DNA of 64,000 bases. Origin: Phycisphaerae bacterium (GTDB lineage: Bacteria; Planctomycetota; Phycisphaerae; Phycisphaerales; SM1A02). The DNA is taken from contig JAEUIU010000034.1 of assembly GCA_016795065.1 (NCBI GenBank), positions 1 through 64,000 on the forward strand. Direction: 5' to 3'. Numbering within the stretch: position 1 is the first letter of the stretch; each line of letters opens with the position of its first letter. The notes under the pieces are model-generated. The model was not told the DNA's origin and ran no database searches. It saw only the letters and a program-made list of their open reading frames with translations. The position numbers and the translations under genes are program-made. Of this stretch, positions 1 to 8,329 are shown in pieces.

Positions 1-2
1 AC

Positions 3-497
3 TGTCCGACGGTCGCCAATCCGGCACAGCAAGACCAGGACTTCGACGGCGTCGGCGATGCCTGCGACAACTGTCCGTCGATGTTCAACCCCGATCAGGG
101 GGACGCCAACGAAAACGGCATCGGCGATGTGTGCGAGGACCAGGACATGGACCAGGACGGCGTTCTGAACCTGACCGACAACTGCCCCGACGAATACAAC
201 CCCGATCAGAGTGACACCGATCTCGACTCGATTGGCGACGTGTGCGACAACTGTCCGTTCGACCCGAATCCCGATCAGGCGGACCTTGAAGGGGACGGGA
301 TCGGCGATGCGTGCGTTCCGGGACCCTGTCCGGCGGATCTCACGGACGACGAAATCGTCGATGCCATGGATCTCGCGACGCTGCTTGGAGCGTGGGGTCA
401 GCCGGGAGCGGGAGATCTCAATTCCGACGGTGTGACGAACGCCGTCGATCTCGCGGAGCTTCTGGGGGCTTGGGGGCCGTGCGACAGCCCGGGCTAG
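3..497 (+). CDS. Thrombospondin type-3 repeat protein with LLGAWG C-terminal tail (5' partial)
   Basis: The gene enters from the left edge, so its start and upstream domains are unseen. What remains is about four thrombospondin type-3 units, each following the pattern DNCP...NPDQ.D.D.DGIGD.C; their Asp/Asn ladders and paired Cys form calcium-binding stalks in the family. They are followed by a duplicated acidic EF-hand-like segment with two LLGAWG motifs and a final Cys shortly before the TAG stop. The combination is typical of exported, calcium-stabilised surface proteins of Planctomycetota. The function of the missing N-terminal part is unknown. The same tail occurs on the S8 peptidase (1502-3505) and the cytochrome (24645-26669), so it is probably a sorting or docking module rather than the active part. 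Confidence 0.85.
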   Translation, partial: CPTVANPAQQDQDFDGVGDACDNCPSMFNPDQGDANENGIGDVCEDQDMDQDGVLNLTDNCPDEYNPDQSDTDLDSIGDVCDNCPFDPNPDQADLEGDGIGDACVPGPCPADLTDDEIVDAMDLATLLGAWGQPGAGDLNSDGVTNAVDLAELLGAWGPCDSPG

Positions 498-626
498 GCG
501 CCGGTGACGGGTTGTCTTCTGCCGCCGATTACGATGGAGCGCTGATGGGAAGCTCGTGAAGTGACCGGTCTCCGGCGTGCCCGGACGGAGGCGAACTCCC
601 CCGCAGGACCGATCCCGTCGCGCCGG

Positions 627-632
627 TACGAT
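627..632 (+). promoter_or_regulatory. -10-like TACGAT, leaderless promoter of the ThuA-like gene
   Basis: TACGAT lies 7 nt before the ATG at 640. Transcription starting about 7 nt after the hexamer would begin on the start codon. There is no Shine-Dalgarno sequence and no recognisable -35 box. Confidence 0.5.
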
Positions 633-639
633 CGAGCAC

Positions 640-1488
640 ATGCATGCCGCTTCGTTGACGCTGGGTTGCCTATCGGCGGGACTGTTGACCATTGCCCTGG
701 CGGGAGGAGCGTCACCCGACGACGGGGCAGTGAGCGCCCCGAAGAAGGGCGTTGCTGCCCCAGTCGCACCAACGACATGGCCTGTCCTTGTCTTCTCCAA
801 GACCGCGGGCTTCAGGCATGACTCGATACCCGATGGCATCAAGGCCATTCGAGAGCTGGCTGAGTCAACCGAAGGCTCGACCTGCCATTGGACCGTCACC
901 GCCTCCGAAGACGCATCGCTTTTCACCAAGGATGGCCTCGCCCCGTACAAGGCCGTCGTCTTCCTCTCGACCACCGGCGACATCCTGAACGCCGACCAGC
1001 AGACGGCCTTTGAGGCGTGGGTGCGGGCAGGCGGCGGCTTTGTCGGCATTCACGCTGCCGCGGACACCGAACATGACTGGCCGTGGTTTGGGGAACTCGT
1101 CGGCGCTTGGTTCCGAACCCATCCCGCGCCCCAGAAGGCGACCGTGGTCGTCGAGGATCGAGCCCACCCGTCGACGTCGATGCTCCCGGAGCGTTGGGAA
1201 CGCTTCGACGAGTGGTACGTCTACAAGGAGAATCCGCGAACGAAGAAGGTCGCGCCGGTGCATGTTCTCGCGAACCTCGACGAGTCGACCTACGACACGA
1301 GCGGCAATCCGATGGGCGACCACCCGATCGCGTGGTGCCGCGAGATCGACAAGGGCCGCTCGTGGTACACCGGCGGCGGCCACACCAAAGAAAGCTACTC
1401 CGAACCGCTCTTCCGTGAGCACGTCAAGCAAGGGATCACGTGGGCGATGCGGGGGACACTTCCGAAGCCGGCGGCGCCGGGCACGTAG
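640..1488 (+). CDS. ThuA-like domain protein, exported
   Basis: A 282-residue protein with an N-terminal signal-like segment (about residues 1-24, rich in Leu/Ala/Gly) followed by one ThuA-like domain, a glutamine-amidotransferase-like fold. Visible family features are the opening strand ending KTAGFRHDS, the block GGGFVGIHAAADTEHDW near residue 130, and the closing GDHPIAWCREIDKGR and YTGGGHTKESY segments. ThuA-like proteins are very abundant in Planctomycetota, usually exported and linked to sugar metabolism, but the reaction is not established. The frame is open further upstream (from 577), but the start at 640 is preferred because it gives the signal peptide and sits 7 nt after a -10-like hexamer. 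It ends 13 nt before the convergent peptidase gene. Confidence 0.85.
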   Translation: MHAASLTLGCLSAGLLTIALAGGASPDDGAVSAPKKGVAAPVAPTTWPVLVFSKTAGFRHDSIPDGIKAIRELAESTEGSTCHWTVTASEDASLFTKDGLAPYKAVVFLSTTGDILNADQQTAFEAWVRAGGGFVGIHAAADTEHDWPWFGELVGAWFRTHPAPQKATVVVEDRAHPSTSMLPERWERFDEWYVYKENPRTKKVAPVHVLANLDESTYDTSGNPMGDHPIAWCREIDKGRSWYTGGGHTKESYSEPLFREHVKQGITWAMRGTLPKPAAPGT

Positions 1489-1501
1489 GAACCGGTCGCC
1501 G

Positions 1502-3505
1502 TCACCTGCCGCACGGCCCCCACGCGGCGAGCAGGATCCCGAGGTCCGCTGCGTTCACCGCGCCGTCGCAGTTGAGGTCGGCGCGGCAGGGTTCGTCGAG
1601 GCCGCAGCCCGGATCGCCCCAGGCACCGAGGAGGACCGCGAGGTCCGCGCCGTCGACATCGCCGTCTTGGACCAGATCCTCAGGGCAGGTGAAACCGTCG
1701 GGGTCCAGCGACGCGGCCGCTTCCGGGGCATCAACAAAACCATGTCCGAACGCGAAATCGAAGCCCGCATCGCCGCAGTCGGTGATGGACGCGATGAGGG
1801 CGTCGCGCACCTGGTCAGGCGTTGCGGTCGGCTTCAACTCGAGCATCTGGGCGATGATCCCGGCAACGTGCGGCGCGGCGGCAGACGTGCCTGCGAAGGA
1901 ACAGCCGCCGGCCGGTGGTGGCGGACAGTCGTTCGGGTCGCAGGCGAAGCAGCCCGCGCCGCTCACGTGGACCTTGTCGGTTGCGACGAAGGTCGGCGTG
2001 TTCCGCTCCTCGAACGGGAACCAGACCGTCGAAGGGCCGTGGTTGCTGAAGTCCTCCAGTCCGCAGGGCGTGTCCGCGGCGTCAATCGCGCCGACTGAGA
2101 TGACGCCTTCTGCCGCCGCATGACCAAAGATAGCATCGGCAGCGCTGGCGTATTCGTTCACAAGCGAATCGAGCACGAACATTTCCATGATCGCCGGCCC
2201 GGTCGGGGCGTTGAATTCGCGAATCCAGATTTTCGCGTTCACGGGGTTCACGCCCGTGTTGTCGAGATTGATGAACTCCGCCGGATTCTGGCTGCCGTTC
2301 TGGGTATTGGTGCTCGAACCGAAGACCGTCGTTTCGGTGCTGTTGACGACGTAGAGTTCGTAGTCGTTGCCGCTCTGGCCGAACTCATCATTCCACTGGA
2401 GGAAGATGGTGATCGATCCGTTGGCAGGGACCGTCACATTCAGCGAATGATCGCCGGCCCCGTCGAAATCCATGAGCGTCCAATTAGCATTGCCGGTGGC
2501 TTGGTTGTTGACGACAGTTCCGCTGAAGGCGTCTTGCCAGTGTTCCTGAGCCTGATTTCCGGCGGAGGTGACATAGCTTCGCCCGGCTCCAAGCACCGCT
2601 GACGAGCCGGCGGCCGCAAGGAGCCCGTCGTCGAAGAAGGGCTGGTCGAAGAAACTGAGGTCGTCGCACACGACATGACAGCCAAGGTCCTCAGCGAGGG
2701 TGTTCATCGCGTCGAACATCTCTGCCGAGGTCGACGGCCCGGCGAAGAAGAGCTTCGCTCCAGGTGCGAGGTCGTGAATGATCTCGAGCATCGCCGTCCC
2801 TTCGTCGCCGTCTCCGTTGAGTCCTGCCGCCACGGTGACGTCCGCAGAGAACTTCTTCCCCGGCTTGTTGGGAAGTTCGCCGGCGAGCACGGCTTCGACC
2901 GCGCTGTTCATGCCGTCGGAAATGATGCCCACGTTGATGCCGTCGCCGCTGAGGCACAACGGGGCGGTGCGAAGCTGGTCCGAACGATGGGCGGCGTCGC
3001 CCTCGGTGGTGACAGGGCCGGTGTTGGTGACGGCATAGCCGGGAAGCCGAATCAAGCGCACGAAAGGCATGGCCGCCGCCAGGTCGACCTGGTCCGGCGT
3101 CAGCCACGCCTGCACAAGATTCGCGGTGGCGATAGTCCGCTCCGGCGCGATGCCCGCGGCGTGGAGGGCCGCGACGTTCGCCTCGATCTGCCCAGTCATC
3201 TCGAGATAGACCTGGGTCGCGCCGTCGCGACGGACCAACCACGAACGAGGCGACGAGAGCGATGCGAGGTTCCCGCGAGGGGCCTGCTGGCGGACAGTGC
3301 GAATCACACGCTGCACGCTGCTTTCAACCTTTGCGTTCGGACCTGCGAGCGATTTCGACGCGGCGGCTCCGAGTGGATCGATCAGCCGATCAGCGGAGGG
3401 CTGAACCGCGCCGGCGGCACTTGCCAGCACCGCAACGGCCGCAAGGTGGACTGCAAGGTGAAACGGGCGCGCAACCACCGCCGCCGGGCAAGGAACTCGC
3501 TGCAC
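1502..3505 (-). CDS. Subtilase-like (S8) peptidase with Glu in place of the catalytic His, LLGAWG tail
   Basis: A 667-residue exported protein. The GTG start at 3505 is chosen because AGGAGG lies 5 nt upstream (3511-3516); it opens a basic/hydrophobic signal peptide. The subtilase core shows the Asp motif GIISDGMN (Asp about 197), the oxyanion Asn in TSAGN (about 317) and the Ser motif FAGTSAAAPHVAGI (Ser about 541). The segment where subtilases carry the catalytic His reads GDEGTAMLEIIHDLAPGA, so Glu (about 235) replaces it. A beta-sandwich-like insert separates Asn and Ser. The C-terminus carries two EF-hand-like repeats ending LLGAWG and LLAAWG. It may be a protease with an altered, sedolisin-like Ser-Glu-Asp arrangement, or an inactive binding protein; the sequence cannot decide. 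The substrate is unknown. Confidence 0.85.
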   Translation of the reverse strand: MQRVPCPAAVVARPFHLAVHLAAVAVLASAAGAVQPSADRLIDPLGAAASKSLAGPNAKVESSVQRVIRTVRQQAPRGNLASLSSPRSWLVRRDGATQVYLEMTGQIEANVAALHAAGIAPERTIATANLVQAWLTPDQVDLAAAMPFVRLIRLPGYAVTNTGPVTTEGDAAHRSDQLRTAPLCLSGDGINVGIISDGMNSAVEAVLAGELPNKPGKKFSADVTVAAGLNGDGDEGTAMLEIIHDLAPGAKLFFAGPSTSAEMFDAMNTLAEDLGCHVVCDDLSFFDQPFFDDGLLAAAGSSAVLGAGRSYVTSAGNQAQEHWQDAFSGTVVNNQATGNANWTLMDFDGAGDHSLNVTVPANGSITIFLQWNDEFGQSGNDYELYVVNSTETTVFGSSTNTQNGSQNPAEFINLDNTGVNPVNAKIWIREFNAPTGPAIMEMFVLDSLVNEYASAADAIFGHAAAEGVISVGAIDAADTPCGLEDFSNHGPSTVWFPFEERNTPTFVATDKVHVSGAGCFACDPNDCPPPPAGGCSFAGTSAAAPHVAGIIAQMLELKPTATPDQVRDALIASITDCGDAGFDFAFGHGFVDAPEAAASLDPDGFTCPEDLVQDGDVDGADLAVLLGAWGDPGCGLDEPCRADLNCDGAVNAADLGILLAAWGPCGR

Positions 3506-3923
3506 GGAAACCTCCTGACCTTTGATGAACTGCTCTCTCGCACACAAGGACAACGCCATGCGTGTCCGCTTCGGCGAGCATGCCAGCGGGCAAACGGAGA
3601 TGCCATACCCAACGCGGGATTTCCCGTAGGATCTAGTGCAACTGCGTGATCACGCGACGCAAAAATACCAAGACCGGCCGATCCCTCCTCGGCCGGTGCA
3701 TGGTTCTGAAATCCCTTTGCGGGCCTCACTCAGGATGGCTTGCGTGCATCCTTCGCTTGCCCACTGCTTGGCGGCACTCTCATCGGCCCCGCGACCCCTC
3801 GACTCGCGTCGCTTGTGATGTCACGCACAAGCGATGCCCTGAACAACCCGAACGGTCTGACGGATCCTTACGACACGCACCCGACAAGGCGTTCCGCGTG
3901 GGGCGAGAAGTGGCGTCGTCAAC
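3506..3923. other. Intergenic region upstream of the S8 peptidase
   Basis: No reading frame with protein-like composition. It holds the peptidase ribosome binding site (3511-3516) and presumably its promoter; no clear -35/-10 pair is visible. The 3673-3697 hairpin may terminate the upstream minus-strand gene. Confidence 0.5.
3660..3697 (-). terminator. Possible rho-independent terminator
   Basis: An 8-bp GC-rich inverted repeat (ACCGGCCG 3673-3680 / CGGCCGGT 3690-3697) with a 9-nt loop. On the minus strand it is followed by cttggtattttt. It lies about 230 nt past the stop of the hypothetical gene at 3924. The T-run begins several bases after the stem, so this is a moderate call. Confidence 0.4.
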
Positions 3924-4745
3924 TTATGCGTACCAGCGTTCCGTCGTGCGGTCGAGCGTTAGCGTGACGGTCACGCGGCCTGTCGCAGATCGCAAGGGCA
4001 CAACGATCGTGACGCCCTCGGTACGGATGTCGCGCGGGCGCACGGTGAAGCTGGCGGTCGGCCAGCGGCAGTTCTCGCTGTCGATCGTGGGAAGCGACGC
4101 GGGCGAGCGACCGGTGATGCGTGCGACGTAGAGAAGGAGCATGCGCGCCGTGAAGCGCCGGGCAACGGCGGCGTCGCGGAACTGGGCCCAGATCGGCATC
4201 CACCGCGCGCACTCGCCGCCCACCTGAAGGACCGCGGTGGCGCGGAGGTCGGCATCCAACGGTGTAGTGCCACAGGCCATGGCGCGCTCGAGGGCGGTCG
4301 TATCGCTCACGTCCACGGGCCCGTCAATGCGTGCGATGGTCAATCGTCGGTCGGTCGCGCGGGCGATGCCGATGGCACCGGTCGTGTCGGTCGTGATGCT
4401 CGCACCGACGACCGACTCGCCTAGTAGCTCGCGCTCGGCGTGGCAGAGCGTCGATTCGCCGGCCTCAAGAAGCTGTCCGCCTTCGACCACCACCATCGTT
4501 GCGCTGCCGCGCGTGACGCGATCGAGTGCCAGCAAGGCTGTCGCGGCGCTGCATGGCGTCAGCTCAATAGTCGGATACGCGTCGATGCGGTCCTGGGGCT
4601 CGTAATGGCTCCGGATGCGGAGCGGCGGACGGCGCATGGCCTCGGCCAGGGCCTTCGCGTGAGCTCGGCGCGCTTCGCGCGCCGGCCGCGAGACCCGCTC
4701 GTCGGCGGGGCCATCGTTAGGATTGTCCGACCGACAGGGCTCCAT
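3924..4745 (-). CDS. Hypothetical protein
   Basis: I do not recognise this 273-residue protein. Its composition is balanced (acidic, Thr, Val, Ile) and it has beta-strand-like stretches such as TEGVTIVVPLRSATGRVTVTLTL near the C-terminus, unlike the Arg-rich frames opposite, so I take it as real. There is no signal peptide or membrane segment. The N-terminal 40 residues are charged and probably disordered. A short stretch, SATMVVVEGGQLLEAGES, suggests a small beta domain. The ATG at 4745 is chosen over a GTG three codons upstream, without ribosome-binding-site support for either. It is divergent from the helicase gene, sharing a gap of about 130 nt. Confidence 0.55.
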   Translation of the reverse strand: MEPCRSDNPNDGPADERVSRPAREARRAHAKALAEAMRRPPLRIRSHYEPQDRIDAYPTIELTPCSAATALLALDRVTRGSATMVVVEGGQLLEAGESTLCHAERELLGESVVGASITTDTTGAIGIARATDRRLTIARIDGPVDVSDTTALERAMACGTTPLDADLRATAVLQVGGECARWMPIWAQFRDAAVARRFTARMLLLYVARITGRSPASLPTIDSENCRWPTASFTVRPRDIRTEGVTIVVPLRSATGRVTVTLTLDRTTERWYA

Positions 4746-4865
4746 GGGGGGCACTCAAACGACGTGCGAGGTCCATCCACCCCGTGGCACAGGCCGAGCG
4801 GACTATCGGCAGGAAGTGCGGCACATTTGAGGCAAGGGCGAGCGACGTCGCGCGATGGCCCCGAG

Positions 4866-4871
4866 TATCCT
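4866..4871 (+). promoter_or_regulatory. -10-like TATCCT, leaderless promoter of the RNA helicase
   Basis: TATCCT is 7 nt before the ATG at 4879. If used, it places transcription start on that ATG and excludes the upstream in-frame ATG at 4855, which overlaps the promoter. Confidence 0.5.
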
Positions 4872-4878
4872 TCGCTTG

Positions 4879-6414
4879 ATGCCTGCCGACGCGAAGCCGA
4901 ATGCCCATCCGATGGCCGCACCCGAGACGACCGCGGGCTTCGACGAACTGGGCATGCATCCGGTGATTCGCCGAGGAATCTCGGCCTTGGGCTTCGAACG
5001 GCCGACGCCGATTCAGGCCGCACTCGTGCCGCCGGCCATGCAGGGCCGCGACGTGATCGGACTTGCACCGACCGGAACGGGAAAGACGCTCGCTTTCGTC
5101 ATGCCGGTCGCCCATCGCTTGCTCTCGGACCCGCCGCCGATGCTGAAGGGGCCTCCGAAGCGGGGCACGCGGCAATCCGGACGACGCGTCGAACCGCGGA
5201 CCAGGCTTCGCGCCATCATCCTCTGCCCCACGCGGGAACTTGCCCAACAGGTGGCGAAGGAGGCCCAGGCCCTCGTCCGGGGCTCGCTGCTGCGGGTCGG
5301 TGCGGTGTGGGGAAAGACCTCGATCGCGCCGCAGAAGGCCATGATCGCGGAGGGGATCGACCTTCTCGTCGGTACGCCCGGCCGCATCCGCGAGTTGCTG
5401 GACGAAGACGCCCTCTCATTGGCCTACGTGCGTCACGTGGTCGTCGACGAGGCCGACCGCATGCTCGACCTGGGCTTCCTGCCGCAGGTCGAGGCGATCC
5501 TCGAACGCATGCCGCCCGAGCGGCAGATCCTCCTCCTGAGTGCGACATTCCCGCCGATGGTCGATCGGCTGACGGTGAAGTTTCTTCGCGAGCCCGAGCG
5601 GATCGAGGCTGGCGGGCACTCACGTCCGGCCAAGCACCTTGCCCAGCACCTGTTTGAGATTGAAGACCCGTTCAAGACCGCGTTGGTGCTGGCGATCGTT
5701 GAGGGTGGCGTCGGCGGAGCCAAGCGAAGCGGCGTCATCGTCTTCTGCCGCACGCGACGACGAACGGGTTGGGTGGCGGGGGCTCTCAAGATCCGACACA
5801 TCGCGACCGGGCTGTTGCATGGCGATCGATCGCAGGCCCAGCGCGAGCATGATCTTGCCGAATTCACCGCCGGTCGGCTGCGGGTCCTGGTGGCAACCGA
5901 CGTTGCGTCGCGCGGCCTGCATATCCCGGCCATTCACACGGTCATCAACTACGACGTGCCGCTTCTGCCCGAGGAGTACGTCCACCGCGTCGGACGGGCT
6001 GGCCACGGCGGAGGAAGCGGCGAGAGTTTCACCCTCGTTTCCAATGAACCGGAGGAGGTGAGCCGCTGGAGGCGACTCTGCCGCCTCACCTCGGTCTCGC
6101 TGTCGACGACGCCGCTGCCGGACATCAAGCCATGGATGCGGCCTGAGGATCTCGAACGCTACGAGCGGTCGAACAAGCGTCAGGCCAGGGCGGCGCTGAA
6201 GAAAAAAGACGATGCAGCGCGCGAGGCGATGGAGGCTGAAGCCATCGAGTCCGAGGGCGCCCGCGTGAAAAGCGGCGGCCTCAAAGCTCCGACGGTGCGG
6301 AAGAAGACGACGAAGCGAGCGGGAAAGTCGAAGCACCAATACCGTGGTGGCGCCTCGAAGAAGCCGGTATCCAAGAGCGAGAAGCCGGGTGGTGGTGTGC
6401 GGCGAGCCAAGTAG
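4879..6414 (+). CDS. DEAD-box ATP-dependent RNA helicase
   Basis: A 511-residue superfamily 2 helicase that would unwind or remodel RNA using ATP. Motifs appear in order: Q motif (FDELGMHPVIRRGIS...PTPIQ), motif I APTGTGKT, Ia PTRELAQQ, Ib TPGRI, II VDEADRMLD, III LSATFPP, IV VIVFCRTRRR, V ATDVASRGLHIP, VI HRVGRAGHGG. In motif VI the last Arg of the usual HRxGRxGR is His. The C-terminal tail (about 90 residues) is Lys/Arg/Gly-rich and probably binds RNA. The closest functional class is RhlE/DbpA-like, but a specific name is not justified. The start at 4879 follows from the -10-like hexamer 7 nt upstream; 4855 is the alternative. It converges on the MtfA-like gene with a 12-nt gap. Confidence 0.92.
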   Translation: MPADAKPNAHPMAAPETTAGFDELGMHPVIRRGISALGFERPTPIQAALVPPAMQGRDVIGLAPTGTGKTLAFVMPVAHRLLSDPPPMLKGPPKRGTRQSGRRVEPRTRLRAIILCPTRELAQQVAKEAQALVRGSLLRVGAVWGKTSIAPQKAMIAEGIDLLVGTPGRIRELLDEDALSLAYVRHVVVDEADRMLDLGFLPQVEAILERMPPERQILLLSATFPPMVDRLTVKFLREPERIEAGGHSRPAKHLAQHLFEIEDPFKTALVLAIVEGGVGGAKRSGVIVFCRTRRRTGWVAGALKIRHIATGLLHGDRSQAQREHDLAEFTAGRLRVLVATDVASRGLHIPAIHTVINYDVPLLPEEYVHRVGRAGHGGGSGESFTLVSNEPEEVSRWRRLCRLTSVSLSTTPLPDIKPWMRPEDLERYERSNKRQARAALKKKDDAAREAMEAEAIESEGARVKSGGLKAPTVRKKTTKRAGKSKHQYRGGASKKPVSKSEKPGGGVRRAK

Positions 6415-6426
6415 CGGGCAATCGCG

Positions 6427-7167
6427 TTACCCGCCGACGACGTAGTAGTCCTTCAGCAGGTCGTAGAGAGCCGGTCGCGACGACCGTAGCTCGAAGGGCC
6501 GTTCGAAATAGTGCTCGGTCGCGACCGCGAAGAACTCGCCTGGATTCGTTGCGGCGTAGGGATTGAGCGTGGGAATCGCGCCGGCGACGAGTTCGCCGCG
6601 AAGGCTCTCGTATTCGTCGGTCATCGTGTCGACCCAGCGGTCGAGCGGGATTGTGTCGGGCAGCGCCGGCGTGCCGTTGACCATGCCGTCGAGCATGTCG
6701 AGCTTGTGGGCAAACTCGTGCAGCACCACGTTACGGCCGGTGAGTTGGGTGGCGTGACGGAGGGTGTCGCTCCAACTCAGGACGACGGGACCGTTCACAT
6801 GGGCTTCGCCGAGGCGTGCGGAGCTTTGGGTGACGACTCCGCTGGCGAGGGTCTGGCTCGGGGCGATGTAGCCGCTCGGGTAAAGGAGAACGCTCGAGGT
6901 GTTTTCAAAGAGCGTCTGCTGGTTGTCGGCGACGAGGAGGCATGCCAAGGCCGATACCACGGCCTTCATCCCGTCGCTGACCTTGAGGCCGCCGCAGCCC
7001 TCCCAGTGCTTTTCGGCCGCGAAGACCCGAGCGTCCTTCTCGACGCGCTCACGATGATCCGGGTTCAGGGTGCGGAGGTGCCGGACGGCGCTGAGCCCCA
7101 AGGCGAACTCGGGACTGGGTTCCTTGGTGAGAATGCGCTTCCGGCGGAGACGTCGCAGTAGGCCCAT
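6427..7167 (-). CDS. mtfA: MtfA-like zinc metallopeptidase (M90 family)
   Basis: A 246-residue protein matching the M90/MtfA family over its whole length. The N-terminal basic helix MGLLRRLRRKR and the block EKHWEGCGGLKVSDGMK are family hallmarks. Zinc ligands are visible as HEFAHKLD (HExxH) with the downstream Glu in NPGEFFAVATEHYFERP. In Escherichia coli MtfA is a cytosolic peptidase that interacts with the repressor Mlc and so affects glucose uptake; no Mlc or PTS gene is visible here, so its role here is open. The frame is open to about 7827, but family alignment sets the start at 7167. No clear ribosome binding site is visible. Confidence 0.88.
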   Translation of the reverse strand: MGLLRRLRRKRILTKEPSPEFALGLSAVRHLRTLNPDHRERVEKDARVFAAEKHWEGCGGLKVSDGMKAVVSALACLLVADNQQTLFENTSSVLLYPSGYIAPSQTLASGVVTQSSARLGEAHVNGPVVLSWSDTLRHATQLTGRNVVLHEFAHKLDMLDGMVNGTPALPDTIPLDRWVDTMTDEYESLRGELVAGAIPTLNPYAATNPGEFFAVATEHYFERPFELRSSRPALYDLLKDYYVVGG

Positions 7168-7346
7168 GGGAGATGGCTTTCGTGTGAGACAAGCAGAGGG
7201 CATCCATGGCGAACGGTTCGCCAGCGGAGGTGTGGGGCGACCAACGCAATGGGCGCGCCACGTCCGGCGCGACGTCCGACGTGGAGCAGCCACTACGGCC
7301 GAGAACCCGCGCCGATCGTCTCGACGGCCCAACGAAACGCTCTCGC

Positions 7347-7352
7347 TACGAT
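7347..7352 (+). promoter_or_regulatory. -10-like TACGAT, leaderless promoter
   Basis: TACGAT sits 7 nt upstream of the ATG at 7360, the same sequence and spacing as at 627-632. No -35 or Shine-Dalgarno sequence is seen. Confidence 0.45.
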
Positions 7353-7359
7353 CCGCAGC

Positions 7360-8097
7360 ATGCCTGCATCGCCACAAGGGCCAAGCGGATCGAACACGCC
7401 AGAGCGGCCAACGGCGACGGCGACCAGGATGGGCGACGTCCTCGTCATCGCTTTGGTGAGCGTGATCATCGGCTTCGGGGCCACGGGCGTCGGGGCATAC
7501 CTCTGCCTCCAGAGCGTGATTGATCGCCAGATCGACGTGCAGAAGCCCGATTTGGCAGTCGACGAGGTGGGCCCTCTCCCCATCGTCGGAACCCTGCATG
7601 TGCGAGATGGCGTGTACTGGCTCGTCGCGAGCGACCGCCTGCCCGGGGTCTGGTGGGTGCACATCGAACGGTTTCGGCAGCCATCCACCGATCTCAACCT
7701 CGATCTGCCGTCGATCCCGACGTGGGCTGAGCCGCCCGCGTCCATGCGCGTAGCGACCTTGCCGGGACCGGCTGCCGTGATTGGAACGCTGGCGGTCGGA
7801 TGGCCGTGGGTGGCCGTCGCCCAGCAATGGGTGGAGGTCGAGCGCGCCGAGGGCTTCATTCCCCTCATTGAGAACGATGACGACGGTTCGACGACAGCTC
7901 GTGCGGCTCAGCGCTTTGGCACGCCGACGCCAGGGGGCGGGAAGCCCTTTCTCCTCTGGCGAGGATTCTTGGCCGACACGGCCCTCTTCGCGGCGATGGC
8001 CGCCCCGATCATCGCTCTGGTGAGGCGATACGGCCGAGCCGCGGGCCGGCGCTCGAACGCGACGGCTGAACTCAGTCGGCCGGCAGGTGCGGCATGA
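7360..8097 (+). CDS. Hypothetical membrane protein, two transmembrane segments
   Basis: A 245-residue protein I cannot assign. A hydrophobic helix (VLVIALVSVIIGFGATGVGA, about residues 27-46) is followed by a roughly 130-residue soluble part and a second hydrophobic helix near residue 205-222. A basic tail follows. The likely topology is a loop between two membrane anchors, with a Trp-rich stretch (PGVWWVHIERF) in the loop. The ATG at 7360 is chosen because of the -10-like hexamer 7 nt upstream; an internal ATG at 7429 directly before the first helix is the alternative. Its 3' end overlaps the convergent small membrane protein gene by 26 nt. Confidence 0.6.
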   Translation: MPASPQGPSGSNTPERPTATATRMGDVLVIALVSVIIGFGATGVGAYLCLQSVIDRQIDVQKPDLAVDEVGPLPIVGTLHVRDGVYWLVASDRLPGVWWVHIERFRQPSTDLNLDLPSIPTWAEPPASMRVATLPGPAAVIGTLAVGWPWVAVAQQWVEVERAEGFIPLIENDDDGSTTARAAQRFGTPTPGGGKPFLLWRGFLADTALFAAMAAPIIALVRRYGRAAGRRSNATAELSRPAGAA

Positions 8098-8329
8098 CCA
8101 GGATCATGAGGATGTAGAGGCCGATCGCAAGAGCGACGATCGCAGCGAGAATCTGCCCGGTCATCGAGAGGACGTCGCGCCAGTAGTGCTCCATCTTCGG
8201 AAGGCGGACCGCCTTCCACGCCATCGAAAGCAGGAACGCGAGCGGCAGGAGAAACGTCCACCAGTACCGTCCAGCGGCGGGCATCGGATCAAGGAAGGGT
8301 GTCCATGCCAGAAGCGCGTGGAGCATCAT
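8072..8329 (-). CDS. Small membrane protein, hypothetical
   Basis: An 85-residue protein with two strongly hydrophobic segments (about residues 22-36 and 58-78) separated by a charged loop (KAVRLPKMEHYWRD). It is not recognised. Its ATG overlaps the stop of the upstream DUF6677-like gene as ATGA (8326-8329), so the two are very likely translationally coupled and may work together in the membrane. Its 3' end overlaps the convergent gene by 26 nt. Confidence 0.7.
   Translation of the reverse strand: MMLHALLAWTPFLDPMPAAGRYWWTFLLPLAFLLSMAWKAVRLPKMEHYWRDVLSMTGQILAAIVALAIGLYILMILVMPHLPAD

Noticed and set aside
1010..2098. Long open frame on the plus strand across the ThuA/peptidase junction
   Set aside because: Arg/Gly/Ala-rich, no family features, opposite two well-supported genes; a GC-skew shadow.
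3805..3923. Possible structured RNA in the gap before the hypothetical gene
   Set aside because: No stable long helix or known RNA motif could be seen by eye.
4440..5657. 405-codon frame on the plus strand over the hypothetical gene and helicase
   Set aside because: Overlaps the helicase in another frame and is Arg-rich without motifs.
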